A stretch of 64,000 bases of DNA from an uncultured Eubacterium sp. (GCA_910586445.1 CAJUHV010000009.1:17500-81499); one strand, 5' to 3'; numbered from the stretch's first letter, positions 36,049-46,031 are shown. Made by a program: numbers and translations. Notes: generated by a model not told the origin, from the sequence alone.

Positions 36049-37430
36049 TGGATGTATTAAAACGTGTGCCGATCAAGGAGCAGGAGCCTGAGGTTCGTGC
36101 GGCAAATTTTGAAGAAGTATGTCTTGGATATTCCAAGGAAGAGGCTATGGAAGAGGCAGCAAGGTGTATCAACTGTAAAAATGCGCAGTGTGTCAAAGGC
36201 TGTCCAGTCGGTATTGACATTCCGGCATTTATCCAGCAGGTAAAAGAAGGAAATATAGAAAAATCATATCAGGTGATCGCAGAATCCTCTGCACTGCCTG
36301 CAGTATGCGGCCGTGTCTGCCCGCAGGAATCTCAGTGTGAAGGAAAATGTATCCGCGGTATCAAGGGCGAGCCGGTATCCATCGGCAAGCTGGAGCGCTT
36401 TTCCGCAGACTGGGCATGCCAGAACGGCATCAAGCCTGCACCGGCTGCTGAAAAAAACGGCAGGAAGGTAGCAGTCATCGGTTCCGGCCCTGCAGGACTT
36501 ACGTGTGCAGGAGATCTGGCAAGACTCGGCTATGACGTGACTATTTTTGAGGCACTGCATGAAGCAGGCGGCGTGCTTGTATACGGCATACCTGAATTCC
36601 GTCTGCCAAAGGAGCGTGTCGTAGCACAGGAGGTTGAAAATGTAAAATCTCTCGGCGTAAAAATAGAGACAAACGTAGTGATCGGCAAGGCAGTGACAAT
36701 CGACCAGCTGATGGAGGAAGAAGGATTTGAAGCGGTATTTATCGGCTCCGGCGCAGGGCTGCCAAAGTTTATGGGCATTCCGGGAGAGCAGGCAAACGGC
36801 GTATTTTCAGCAAATGAGTTTTTGACGCGCAATAACCTGATGAAATCCTTCAAGGATTATGATACGCCGATTTCAGAAGGAAAGAAGGTAGTTGTAGTCG
36901 GCGGCGGCAATGTCGCTATGGATGCGGCAAGGACAGCACTCCGTCTTGGGGCAGAAGTACATATTGTATACCGCAGGAGCGAGGCTGAGCTTCCTGCCAG
37001 AGTAGAAGAAGTGCACCATGCAAAAGAAGAGGGAATCATCTTTGACCTGCTGCAGAATCCAAAGGAAATTCTTGTAGATGAAAACGGCTGGGTCAAAGGC
37101 ATACGCATTATCAAGATGGAGCTGGGTGAGCCGGATGAATCAGGCAGGAGAAGGCCGGTAGAAGTGCCTGGTTCGGAGTATGAGATCGAATGTGATACGG
37201 TGATCATGTCTCTTGGAACTTCTCCAAATCCGCTGATCTCTTCTACAACAAGCGGCCTTGATACCAATCGCTGGCAGTGTATTGTAGCAGAAGAAGAAAA
37301 TGGACAGACATCCAAACCGGGTGTATTTGCGGGCGGCGATGCCGTAACCGGAGCGGCAACTGTTATTCTGGCAATGGGAGCCGGAAAGGCAGCAGCAAAA
37401 GGCATACATGAATATCTGACAAATAAATAA
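36048..37430 (+). CDS. nfnB: NfnB / NADPH-dependent glutamate synthase small-chain-like, homologue GltA
   Basis: 460 residues, cytoplasmic flavoprotein. N-terminal cluster-binding domain with CINCKNAQCVKGCPVGIDIPAF near 39-60 and CGRVCPQESQCEGKCIRG near 88-105; FAD motif VIGSGPAGLTCAGDLARLG near 144-162; NADP motif VVVGGGNVAMDAARTALRLG near 283-302; C-terminal FAGGDAVTGAATVILAMGAGK. With the overlapping nfnA gene it should form the electron-bifurcating transhydrogenase NADH + reduced ferredoxin + 2 NADP+, a common redox valve in fermentative Clostridia. Stand-alone glutamate synthase activity is the alternative. Confidence 0.93.
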   Translation: MDVLKRVPIKEQEPEVRAANFEEVCLGYSKEEAMEEAARCINCKNAQCVKGCPVGIDIPAFIQQVKEGNIEKSYQVIAESSALPAVCGRVCPQESQCEGKCIRGIKGEPVSIGKLERFSADWACQNGIKPAPAAEKNGRKVAVIGSGPAGLTCAGDLARLGYDVTIFEALHEAGGVLVYGIPEFRLPKERVVAQEVENVKSLGVKIETNVVIGKAVTIDQLMEEEGFEAVFIGSGAGLPKFMGIPGEQANGVFSANEFLTRNNLMKSFKDYDTPISEGKKVVVVGGGNVAMDAARTALRLGAEVHIVYRRSEAELPARVEEVHHAKEEGIIFDLLQNPKEILVDENGWVKGIRIIKMELGEPDESGRRRPVEVPGSEYEIECDTVIMSLGTSPNPLISSTTSGLDTNRWQCIVAEEENGQTSKPGVFAGGDAVTGAATVILAMGAGKAAAKGIHEYLTNK

Positions 37431-37436
37431 TAGGAT

Positions 37437-37480
37437 AAAAGCATCCGGTCTCCTTTCTATTGGGGCTGCCGGGTGCTTTT
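37437..37480 (+). terminator. Terminator after nfnB
   Basis: AAAAGCATCCGG pairs with CCGGGTGCTTTT (one G-U or mismatch) around a 20-nt loop; the 3' arm provides the T-run. Confidence 0.75.
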
Positions 37481-37483
37481 GCT

Positions 37484-37523
37484 GATTCATGACAATAGAA
37501 AGTCCGTGCGGCGTGCTTTTTAT
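37484..37523 (+). repeat. REP-like hairpin element, single copy
   Basis: Sequence TGATTCATGACA followed by ATAGAAAG, the GC-rich centre TCCGTGCGGCGTG, and CTTTTTAT. It is the same family as 21787-21815 and 29222-29340, in the same orientation, here directly after the nfnB terminator. Confidence 0.75.
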
Positions 37524-37546
37524 TTATATAGCGAGGAAGGATGTTA

Positions 37547-40540
37547 ATGAAATATATATGTTTCATCTGCCTGCTTTTAGACGGGGTCCTGGCAGTTTAC
37601 TATGCCATACAGTTATTTTGTTCCAGAGAAAAAAGATATATTGAAAACCGTATTTTAGCTTTTCTATGTCTGGCAAGTGCGGCCTGGAGCTTTGGGTTTG
37701 GCGGCCTGGTTATGCAGAAAGGGACAGAGCATGCATATTTTTGGTGGATGCTTGGACTGGCAGGAGTTTTTTTGTATATGACTGCTGCACAGCTTCTGGC
37801 AGTAGTAGTCAGTGGTGTATCCATTCGGTTTCGTCAGGTATTATACTGGACTGCGGTGCCCGGGGCTGCCGCATATCTGATCACGGCAAACAGCGCTGTC
37901 TCATTCCGCCTGGGACGGATAGGCATGACTGCGTATCTGGAAAACAGATTCAGCAGGCATGTGGATATGATCTATCTGGTATCCGCAGCCGCCGTAATTA
38001 CAGGCGCAGCGGTATATATGCTGAAAAAATCGGAGGCCGGGCGTTTAAAGGCATTTGCAAAAAAGCTGCTGATGGTGCAGATCCTGCTGATGGCAGGTGA
38101 TATTTTAGACGGCGTATTTCCAATGGCCGAAATATTTGGTGTTATGGGAAGCGCAGTGACACAGTGCTGCGGCATGGTTATTTTATACTATGCGGTCAAT
38201 GTGATCAATCATACGAAGATCAACATTATGAATATGTCAGAGTTCATTTATTATTCTCTGGCAATGCCGGTGCTTGTATACGACGCTGAAAGAAAACTGC
38301 ATATTATGAATGATGCTGCGGTGCATTTTTTTGGAACCGGCAGGGAACTGTCCGCATTGGAAAACATAAAGATCAGCCAGCTGTTTGCTGTCGATGAGCA
38401 GGAGGTGTTTCAGTTTGAAGAAAGCCACCAGGATATAGATGCGGTCAGTCAGAAAAGCCGTATTTACTGCAGCCTGGCGGTCAGCAAGATTACAGACATC
38501 TATGGAGATATCATCGGCTATATTATTATTGTGACAGATTTATCGGAACGCATAAAGGCGGTGCATGATCTGGAGGAGGCAAAGTACGAGGCTGAAGCAG
38601 CTAATCATGCAAAAAGTACATTCCTGGCAAAAATGTCGCATGAAATCCGGACGCCGATGAATGCGATCATCGGTTTTTCTGAGCTGGCGCTGAAGCTGGA
38701 ACTGACACAGCAGGTGCGTGAATATATCGAGGATATTAAAACCTCATCGGATAACCTGCTGGCAATTATCAATGATATATTGGATATTTCTAAAATCGAA
38801 TCCGGCAGAATGGAGCTGGTATGCGCAGAATACTATCCGGTAAAGATCTTTCGGGACGTTTATCTGGTGATTCATACACAGGCAGCAAATAAAGGACTGC
38901 GCTTTCGGATGGAAATAGGTTCTGATATTCCGCGAAAACTGTATGGGGATAAAATCAGAATACGCAGCATTTTGATCAACCTGCTGAATAACGCTGTAAA
39001 ATATACAAATCAGGGCAGTGTGGTTTTAAAAGCAGACCTTGTAAAAAAGCAGGGGGAACAGGCTTTTCTGCAGTTTCAGGTCGAAGACACCGGCATCGGC
39101 ATTCGGGAAGAAGAAAAAGACAGGCTGTTCCAGATTTTTTCACAGCTTGACCAGAGGGTAAACTATGGAGTGGAAGGAACGGGGCTGGGACTTGCGATTG
39201 TAAAAGGGTATGTGACACTGATGGGCGGTTATATCACAGTAGACAGCATTTATGGCAGAGGCTCTGTATTTACCGTAGTCATAGAGCAGAAAATGCTGGA
39301 TGAAACGCCGCTAAATAAGAACTTTTACACATTGGAGGAAGACGATGCGCAGGAGTGCGGGATCGGATCGATCAAGATTCACGGCGTACATGTTTTAGTT
39401 GTAGACGATAATTTTGTGAATCTAAAAGTAGCACAAAGCAGCCTGCGTTACTACGGGCTGGAAGTAGATACCGCCTCCAGCGGAGAAGAAGCGGTAAGGC
39501 TCTGCCGGGAGCATGACTATCATATGGTATTTATGGATCAGATGATGCCGCAGATGGACGGCATAGAGGCAATGCGCCGCATACGCAGCCTGAATGCCCA
39601 TTACGCAGCCGGAGGCAGCTGCAAGATGATTGTGCTTACCGCAGATGCGGTAACGGGTGTTAGAAAAAGGCTTATTAAACTTGGATTTGATGAATATCTG
39701 GGAAAACCGATGGATTACCGCCAGCTGGAGAGGCTGTTTTTTAAATACCTGCCTGAGAAAAGCATAGAAGCTGCTGCATCCAGTGAAAAACATCCTGCGG
39801 GAGTACAGCCGGATAGAGTGGAGTCAGTTGGAAAGCAGACAGCTGAAGTGCAGACGGCAGAAACGCAGCCTGCCGAATTACAGACAGCTGAAATCCAGTC
39901 TTGTGAAAAACAAGCTGCGGGAATACAGCAGATACTTTTGTGTGCGGATGTCCGGCAGGGAATCTGCCACTGCGGGGGCCGGGTCAAAGATTACCTGAGT
40001 GTCCTTCAGGCAGTTTATGAAAGAAGCGGCAGCCAGCTGGAGCAGCTTAGGCATATGCTGGATGAGGCTGATTATGAAAACTTTATCATACAGGTTCATG
40101 CATTAAAAGGCACTGCGCTCAATATCGGCGCGGCATATGTCTCAGATCTGGCAAAACAGCTGGAGCAGGCGGGAAAAGCCGGGGAATATGCCTATATCCG
40201 CGCACATATAGATGAGTTTCTGAAAAATTACGATGAACTGCTGGCGCAGACCAAAGCTGTTTTAATACAGCATGAACTGCCGGCACAGGAGCCGGAAGGA
40301 AAAAACGGAGCCGGATTTTCAGAGACAAAAATAATAGGCATGCTGCAGGAAACCGGGCAGTGTCTGGAGGATTTTGATTATGCAAAGGCAGCACAGGTCA
40401 TCCGCATGCTGGATGCGCAGAGTGTGCCGAAACCATATCAGGAAACAGCCCATCGCCTTAACCAGTGGATGGACAATATGGATATTGATAAGGTACAGGA
40501 TGAAATCAGCAGAATTTTAGAAGATCACAGTAAAAATTAA
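37547..40540 (+). CDS. Hybrid sensor histidine kinase / response regulator with HPt domain
   Basis: Phosphorelay protein of 998 residues. N-terminal seven-helix membrane sensor (about 1-215, histKA_7TM-like), a PAS-like domain (about 228-335), HisKA with the phospho-His in SHEIRTPMNA near 366, HATPase_c with DTGIGI and GTGLGLAIVKGY, a receiver domain (about 617-740; Asp in VFMDQMMPQMDG near 663), a linker of tandem TAEVQTAETQPAE-like units (about 760-797), and an HPt domain with His851 in QVHALKGTALN. ATG at 37547 is chosen because the ribosome site AGGAAGG touches the ATG at 37541. No DNA-binding output: it may pass phosphate to a separate regulator. Stimulus unknown. Confidence 0.93.
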   Translation: MKYICFICLLLDGVLAVYYAIQLFCSREKRYIENRILAFLCLASAAWSFGFGGLVMQKGTEHAYFWWMLGLAGVFLYMTAAQLLAVVVSGVSIRFRQVLYWTAVPGAAAYLITANSAVSFRLGRIGMTAYLENRFSRHVDMIYLVSAAAVITGAAVYMLKKSEAGRLKAFAKKLLMVQILLMAGDILDGVFPMAEIFGVMGSAVTQCCGMVILYYAVNVINHTKINIMNMSEFIYYSLAMPVLVYDAERKLHIMNDAAVHFFGTGRELSALENIKISQLFAVDEQEVFQFEESHQDIDAVSQKSRIYCSLAVSKITDIYGDIIGYIIIVTDLSERIKAVHDLEEAKYEAEAANHAKSTFLAKMSHEIRTPMNAIIGFSELALKLELTQQVREYIEDIKTSSDNLLAIINDILDISKIESGRMELVCAEYYPVKIFRDVYLVIHTQAANKGLRFRMEIGSDIPRKLYGDKIRIRSILINLLNNAVKYTNQGSVVLKADLVKKQGEQAFLQFQVEDTGIGIREEEKDRLFQIFSQLDQRVNYGVEGTGLGLAIVKGYVTLMGGYITVDSIYGRGSVFTVVIEQKMLDETPLNKNFYTLEEDDAQECGIGSIKIHGVHVLVVDDNFVNLKVAQSSLRYYGLEVDTASSGEEAVRLCREHDYHMVFMDQMMPQMDGIEAMRRIRSLNAHYAAGGSCKMIVLTADAVTGVRKRLIKLGFDEYLGKPMDYRQLERLFFKYLPEKSIEAAASSEKHPAGVQPDRVESVGKQTAEVQTAETQPAELQTAEIQSCEKQAAGIQQILLCADVRQGICHCGGRVKDYLSVLQAVYERSGSQLEQLRHMLDEADYENFIIQVHALKGTALNIGAAYVSDLAKQLEQAGKAGEYAYIRAHIDEFLKNYDELLAQTKAVLIQHELPAQEPEGKNGAGFSETKIIGMLQETGQCLEDFDYAKAAQVIRMLDAQSVPKPYQETAHRLNQWMDNMDIDKVQDEISRILEDHSKN

Positions 40541-40559
40541 ATCAGGGAGAAATATTTAT

Positions 40560-41183
40560 ATGGCAAAAAAGAAAGTTTATGCGGTGAAAAAGGGCAGGCA
40601 GACAGGGCTGTTTTACAATTGGGATGAATGCAGGCGGATGGTACACGGCTTTCCGGGTGCTGTTTACAAGAGCTTTGAGACAAAACAGGAGGCAGAAGGC
40701 TACCTGGGCGGCGGCGCTGATGCACAGGCAGCCAGGCAGCAGGACGAAGAATCCGCAGGCAGCGCAGACCGGCTTATTGCGTATGTAGACGGCAGCTTCA
40801 GCAAAAAAATCGGAAAATATTCATACGGCTGTATACTGATCGCACCAGATGGGAGCATCTGCAGAGAATCCGGCAGCGGCAGCCAGCCGCAGTCGCTGGC
40901 GCTGCGGAATGTGGCAGGCGAAATGCTCGGGGCTATGCATGCGGTGAAGTGGGCGCAGGAACATGGATATTCATCCATTGATATCCGCTATGACTATGCA
41001 GGCATTGAGCAGTGGGCGACATGCGGCTGGCAGGCCAAAAATGAGATGACGCAGAAATATGCGGCATATATGGGGCAGTGCATGGAGCGGATGCGGATCA
41101 CCTTTACAAAAATAGCGGCGCACACGGGCGACCGCTATAATGAAGAGGCAGACCAGCTGGCGAAGGCGGCTTTACTGGCGTAG
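40560..41183 (+). CDS. rnhA: Ribonuclease HI with N-terminal viroplasmin domain
   Basis: Degrades the RNA strand of RNA-DNA hybrids. 207 residues. Residues 1-48 form the caulimovirus viroplasmin/RNase H hybrid-binding domain (KKVYAVKKGRQTGLFYNWDECR ..., core GRQTGLFYNWDEC). An Ala/Gln/Glu linker follows (about 50-72), then the catalytic domain with Asp in AYVDGSFSKK, Glu in AGEMLGAMHAV, Asp in DIRYDYAGIEQW and Asp in AHTGDRYNEEADQLAK. Starts 20 bp after the hybrid kinase, RBS CAGGGAG. It complements RNase HII encoded at 24413. Confidence 0.95.
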   Translation: MAKKKVYAVKKGRQTGLFYNWDECRRMVHGFPGAVYKSFETKQEAEGYLGGGADAQAARQQDEESAGSADRLIAYVDGSFSKKIGKYSYGCILIAPDGSICRESGSGSQPQSLALRNVAGEMLGAMHAVKWAQEHGYSSIDIRYDYAGIEQWATCGWQAKNEMTQKYAAYMGQCMERMRITFTKIAAHTGDRYNEEADQLAKAALLA

Positions 41184-41191
41184 AACGGATT

Positions 41192-42289
41192 CTAAATAGA
41201 GGCTTCAATTATACACTTCGCCAGCGCATCATTCTGCTCTGGCGTCATAAAGCAGAACCGTATATATTTGTCATCCAAAAATGGAAACGTAGAGCAGTCG
41301 CGGATCATCATGCCCCGGCGTATCGTGCAGTCAAACAGGTCCTGAGAGGTCAGGTCATCAGAAAGTATTTTTACCAGCATAAAATTGCCGGAAGGCGGAT
41401 AGACCTTAAAATTTTTCTGAGCCTCAAACAGTGCGTACATCCGTCTGCGTTCACTGGAGATCAGGGATTTTGTCTCATTGATATATGCCTCATCTTGGAA
41501 CATGATTTCTCCGGCGATTGCAGCCAGGGAATTGATTGTCCAGGGATTTTTTCTTGTGTTAATCGTCTTGATCAGATCTCTGTTTCCGGTTACGGCATAG
41601 CCGAGCCGCAGCCCCGGGGCTGCAAAAAACTTGGAGGTGCCGCGCAGTATGACGAGGTTGTTGTAATAATTCGTAAGCGGCACGGAAGTGATCTTGTGCA
41701 TATTGTCTGCAAATTCTACGTAAGTCTCATCTACCATTACATAGATTCCGTGCTGCTTGCAGGCGTCCAATATAATGCGCATGGATTTTGTCGGAATACA
41801 GGTCGATGTCGGGTTATTTGGATTGCATAAGACAAGCAGGTCGATGTCGTCTTTCAGGCAGGAGATAAAATCTGCCGTATTTAATGCAAATCCGTCCGAT
41901 TCTTTGAGCGGATAGTAAAGTGTCGTGCCGCCGCCCAGAGATATTTCACGCTCGTATTCGGAATAAGTCGGGCCGATAATAATGGCTTTTTTTGGATGTT
42001 CGATCTGGATAAACAAAGAAATCAGCTCGGTAGAGCCGTTTCCGACGATGATATTTTCATAATCAGTCCCCGCGTACTTTGCAATGCACCTGCGCAGTGC
42101 CGTATATTCCCTGTCTGGATAAGTTGTAATGGCATCGATTTTTTCTGCCAGTGTCCGGCGCAGCTTTGGGGAAATGCCAAGAGGGTTGACATTTGCGGAA
42201 AAGCTTATGATGTCATCTTTTTTTATGCCATAGTACTGTTCGATTTTTTCTAAATCACTTCCATGGAAATGGTCTTTATGCTGTATCAT
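41192..42289 (-). CDS. PLP-dependent aminotransferase, HisC/CobD-like (class I/II)
   Basis: 365 residues. ATG at 42289 lies behind a perfect AAGGAGG; an upstream start in the frame lacks one. Fold-type I motifs: GNGSTELISLF (PLP phosphate), CNPNNPTS, YVMVDETYVEFAD (Asp), and the Schiff-base Lys in RGTSKFFAAPGLRLGYA near 230, then Arg in RFCFMTPEQN for the substrate carboxylate. It resembles histidinol-phosphate aminotransferase and threonine-phosphate decarboxylase (CobD); the N-terminus HGSDLEKIEQYYGI ... FSANVNPLGISP is closest to the CobD-like group. No cobalamin or histidine genes are next to it, so the substrate is open. Confidence 0.88.
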   Translation of the reverse strand: MIQHKDHFHGSDLEKIEQYYGIKKDDIISFSANVNPLGISPKLRRTLAEKIDAITTYPDREYTALRRCIAKYAGTDYENIIVGNGSTELISLFIQIEHPKKAIIIGPTYSEYEREISLGGGTTLYYPLKESDGFALNTADFISCLKDDIDLLVLCNPNNPTSTCIPTKSMRIILDACKQHGIYVMVDETYVEFADNMHKITSVPLTNYYNNLVILRGTSKFFAAPGLRLGYAVTGNRDLIKTINTRKNPWTINSLAAIAGEIMFQDEAYINETKSLISSERRRMYALFEAQKNFKVYPPSGNFMLVKILSDDLTSQDLFDCTIRRGMMIRDCSTFPFLDDKYIRFCFMTPEQNDALAKCIIEASI

Positions 42290-42356
42290 ATTCTGCCTCC
42301 TTAAAGTTGATATCAAGATATTGCACGTCCAACTCAAATAGTTTATAATTCATAAG

Positions 42357-42413
42357 ATAGGTTATGATCAAATAGGTTATGATCAAATAGTATCGCTTTT
42401 TGTACATTATAAT
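42357..42413. promoter_or_regulatory. Direct repeat and -10 box upstream of the DUF5717 gene
   Basis: Two perfect adjacent copies of the 15-mer ATAGGTTATGATCAA (42357-42371 and 42372-42386), then a consensus TATAAT at 42408-42413. No good -35 box is present at the right spacing (42385-42390), and the second repeat overlaps that position, so the repeats may be binding sites for an activator. Confidence 0.45.
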
Positions 42414-42452
42414 GATTTTAAAGAAAAATGCAAGAGAAAAGCAGGTGGCAGT

Positions 42453-45400
42453 GTGCGAAAGAGAATCGAAGAACTAGCGGAAGGCAAAATACCCTATGAC
42501 CAGCCGCAGGTTGTCTTCTCAAAGGAAAAGCTGGAATTAGAGGTGGTAGAAGGACAGACTGCCACAGACAGCTTTCAGGTCAGAAGTGAAAATGGAATAT
42601 TGATGAGGAGCATAATTTATTCTTCGAGTGCAAGGATGGAGTGCCTGACGCCGCAGTTTGAGGGGGTAGAGGCGCAGATCCAGGTGCAGTTTCATGCAGA
42701 CGGCATGTCAGAAGGAGATATTTCGGTCGGAGAGCTTTATATTATATGCAACGGCGGGGAGTATCAGCTTTCCTATGCAGTTACCGTAACGAGGCTGTAT
42801 GCGGAGGCTTCTACCGGCAGGATCAAAAATCTGAGGGATTTTGCCAAATTAGCCAAAAACGAGTGGAAAGAGGCGTATCATATCTTTCATTCACCTGCAT
42901 TTCGAAATATATTGACTCCGAAAGATTTAAAAGCTTCTTTATTATATGAGGCTCTTTCCAGCCCGTCGATTACAGAGCAGACAATGGAAGAGTTTTTGAT
43001 CGGCGCAGGCAGAAAAGAGCGGGTACGTTTTTCAATTGAAAAACACAATGTAGAATATTTTGGCGTAAAAAAGCCGGTGGAAGAGCAGGTCAGCATTCAA
43101 AAAGACGGCTGGGGGTTTTTAAATATACGCATTTCCAGCAGCAGTGCTTTTTTAGTGCCGCAGAAACGGTATCTGACAGACAGTGATTTTATAGGCAGCA
43201 GCTATCCGTTTTCTTTTTATATTGATCTTCAAAAAATGCATGCGGGAAATAACTATGGCAGCATTTGTTTTGAAAATGATGTTCAGAAAGAAGAAATACA
43301 GGTCTGGGTGTCATCACAGAGCATGGATGTGCCCAGGGAGCATAAATGCCAGAAGCTGCAGAGCATTTTATATCAACTGACGCAGTGTTATATCGACTAT
43401 CGTTTGAAAAAAATCGTAACAGGAGAATGGACGAAAAAGACCGTCGGGCTGATCAGTCAGATCGAAGAGCTGAAAGCGGCTGATGAATGGCATATGCTGT
43501 TTAAGGCATATGCGCTGCAGCGCAATAAGCAGAAACAGGATGCGGAATGGCTGATGAATGATTTCCGCCAGAAATACAAGGATAAGAAGAAACCGCAGTG
43601 GGCATTTTACGACTATCTGTGCCTGCAGAATGAAAAAGAGCCGGTCGTTATAGACCGCCTTCTGACCGAAATCGAGACGATTGCAAAGCGCTGCGGCTCG
43701 CATCCGATGATGTTTTTTCTAACGCTGCGCCTGAACGGCGTGCTGCGCACGCAGCCCCAGGTCAAGCTGCGTGTGATAGAAGAGCGCATTCTGCGCGGGC
43801 AGTATACGCCTCTTTGGTACGTAGAGGCGTATGCGGTATATGTCAGCGAGCCGTATCTGCTGACCAAAATGGAAAAGAGTGAAATACTGATTATGAACTG
43901 GGCCTCCAGGCATGGCGTGCTCGGCAGGGAGCTGTCCGACCAGGTCATGCATCTGGCCAATAATATGCGCCGGTTTCATCCTACGGTCTGCCGGATCTTG
44001 TTCCGCAGCTATGAGAAGTATCCTGACGAAGACATGCTGGCCGGAGTCTGTGCGTATTTAATCAAAGGGCAGTGCTTTCGGCCCAAATACCATCAGTGGT
44101 ATGCAAGGGGAGTTGAGCAGAATTTAAAGATTACCGGACTGTATGAAGCGTATCTGCTGACGATGGACCTCCATGGCGCGGGGCCGCTGCCAAAAGTCAT
44201 ACAGATGTATTTTCAATATAATAACCAGCTCGCGTACCAGTACAAGGCGGCTTTATATGTCAGCATTATTGCACGCAAAAAGGAACAGCCTGCGATCTAT
44301 GGCAAATATTCGGAAACAATGAAGCAGTTTGCGATTGATGAGATTTTGAAAGGGCATATGGATGATAATCTAGCAGTCATATACGATGAGATGCTGGACA
44401 AGGGCATACTGACGCAGGAGCTTGCGGCACCGCTGGCAGATATATTGTATACACATAAATTCTACTGCTCGAATCATATGGCTGCGTATGTCGTGATCGT
44501 GCAGAAGCATATGAAGGAAGAGCAGAGAGTACCTTTGATCGGCGAAAAGGCTTATTTCCAGCTGTTTTCCAATGACTATGCAATTATTTTGGAAAATAAC
44601 AGGGGGCAGAGGTTTGTATCGCCGGAGATGTGCCAGCTGGAAAAACTGATGAAGCCGTCGCATTATATACGAAAATGTCTCAGTTTTGCACCGGAAAAGC
44701 TGCAGTATCTGATGCACCATATGGACGGCAAGACAGATCTGAGCGTGCCGGTGAAAAACGATGTGGAGTATCTGCGCATACTGATGGATTCGCCGCTGAT
44801 CAGCACGAAGTTTAAAAATCAGATCGGGCCGGGGCTGGTACGCTACTGCCTGATGAATCAGCAGGAGGAGCATATCGAAGAATATCTTGCACAGATTGAT
44901 TTTGCAGGCATGAGCAGGGAAAATAGAAACGTGCTTATTGAGCTGATGATTGAGCACGGCTATCACGAAAAGGCATATGAGTTGGTGCACAGTTATGGCT
45001 ATGACGGAGTAGACCAGCAGCGTCTTGCGCAGCTGGCAGCCTATATGATCCGCACAAGGGATGTCGGAGAAGATGTGTTTTTATTGGAACTGTGCATGTC
45101 CGTGCTTTTGGCAGGGGGACAGAACTCGGCTGTGACGTCCTATCTGGCGAAGTATTACGAAGGACCGTCCAAAAGGATGATGAGCGTGTATAAGGCAGCG
45201 CAGATGTGCGAGCTGGTAGATGTGGCGGAGCTGGAAGAGCGGCTGCTGGTACAGACGCTTTACAGTACGGAATATGTGGATGAGATACAGGAGGTCTATC
45301 AGGGCTACCGGATGCACAACGGGCGTGAATTTATCCTGCAGGCGTACCGCTCATACTGCATGCATGAATATGTTGTAAATGATATGGTGCTGCCGGAAAG

Positions 45401-46001
45401 CCTGTTTGTAGAAGCCTGCCAGCTGCAGAAGGAAGGAAAGCTGCGTGGAGCGGCCTGCCGGCTCGGGCTGCTGAAGCATTTTGCCGATTCCAGCTATCTG
45501 GACCGTTTTCAGATGAAGGCAGCAGATGAGCTGCTGAATGAATTTATATCCAGAAATATGAATTTTGGATTTTATAAACAGCTGCCGGAGAGCCTGTGCA
45601 GCAAGTATCAGCTGCAGAACCGTATTCTGGTAGAATACCATGCGAGGCCGGACAGCCGTATCCAGATCCATTACCGTATGCCGAAGGATCAGGAGGAGTT
45701 TACGACGGAAAATATGCCGAATATCTACGACGGGATCTTTGCCTGGGAGTTCCTGCTGTTCCGTGACGATGAGGTGGAATATTATATCACGGAGGAAACG
45801 GAAGAAGGAGACCAGAGGCTTGGTGAGAGCAGGCGCGTGGCAGGCATTGAATACAGGGATGTAAGCCATGGCGGGCGTTATGCTTATATCAACTCTATGC
45901 TGTATCTGCGTGAGCAGGGAAATTATAAGGAGATCATGAGACTGATGCAGGAATATGAAAAGCTGAATATTTTGACAGGCAAATTGTTCAAGGTTATATA
46001 A
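42453..46001 (+). CDS. Large DUF5717-like protein: N-terminal Ig-like domain plus helical repeats
   Basis: 1,182 residues, GTG start behind AGGTGG (no in-frame ATG nearby). I believe this is the family named DUF5717, seen mainly in Lachnospiraceae; its function is not known. The first 110 residues look like a beta-sandwich (VVFSKEKLELEVVEGQ ... GEYQLSYAVTVTRLY), then a second beta-rich region near 200-300 (VSIQKDGWGFLNIRISSS), and from about 310 to 1060 an all-helical stretch with TPR/solenoid-like spacing (for example LAGVCAYLIKGQCFRPKYHQ). The last part, about 1060-1150, is again beta-rich. No signal peptide or TM helix, so it is probably cytoplasmic. First gene of a four-gene operon. Confidence 0.8.
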   Translation: MRKRIEELAEGKIPYDQPQVVFSKEKLELEVVEGQTATDSFQVRSENGILMRSIIYSSSARMECLTPQFEGVEAQIQVQFHADGMSEGDISVGELYIICNGGEYQLSYAVTVTRLYAEASTGRIKNLRDFAKLAKNEWKEAYHIFHSPAFRNILTPKDLKASLLYEALSSPSITEQTMEEFLIGAGRKERVRFSIEKHNVEYFGVKKPVEEQVSIQKDGWGFLNIRISSSSAFLVPQKRYLTDSDFIGSSYPFSFYIDLQKMHAGNNYGSICFENDVQKEEIQVWVSSQSMDVPREHKCQKLQSILYQLTQCYIDYRLKKIVTGEWTKKTVGLISQIEELKAADEWHMLFKAYALQRNKQKQDAEWLMNDFRQKYKDKKKPQWAFYDYLCLQNEKEPVVIDRLLTEIETIAKRCGSHPMMFFLTLRLNGVLRTQPQVKLRVIEERILRGQYTPLWYVEAYAVYVSEPYLLTKMEKSEILIMNWASRHGVLGRELSDQVMHLANNMRRFHPTVCRILFRSYEKYPDEDMLAGVCAYLIKGQCFRPKYHQWYARGVEQNLKITGLYEAYLLTMDLHGAGPLPKVIQMYFQYNNQLAYQYKAALYVSIIARKKEQPAIYGKYSETMKQFAIDEILKGHMDDNLAVIYDEMLDKGILTQELAAPLADILYTHKFYCSNHMAAYVVIVQKHMKEEQRVPLIGEKAYFQLFSNDYAIILENNRGQRFVSPEMCQLEKLMKPSHYIRKCLSFAPEKLQYLMHHMDGKTDLSVPVKNDVEYLRILMDSPLISTKFKNQIGPGLVRYCLMNQQEEHIEEYLAQIDFAGMSRENRNVLIELMIEHGYHEKAYELVHSYGYDGVDQQRLAQLAAYMIRTRDVGEDVFLLELCMSVLLAGGQNSAVTSYLAKYYEGPSKRMMSVYKAAQMCELVDVAELEERLLVQTLYSTEYVDEIQEVYQGYRMHNGREFILQAYRSYCMHEYVVNDMVLPESLFVEACQLQKEGKLRGAACRLGLLKHFADSSYLDRFQMKAADELLNEFISRNMNFGFYKQLPESLCSKYQLQNRILVEYHARPDSRIQIHYRMPKDQEEFTTENMPNIYDGIFAWEFLLFRDDEVEYYITEETEEGDQRLGESRRVAGIEYRDVSHGGRYAYINSMLYLREQGNYKEIMRLMQEYEKLNILTGKLFKVI

Positions 46002-46031
46002 TAAAGATTAAATAAAATAGAAAGAGGAAGG

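Noticed and set aside
36857..37444. 195-codon frame on the - strand opposite nfnB
   Set aside because: It lies fully inside a well-supported gene with clear FAD/NADP motifs and has no family-like sequence.
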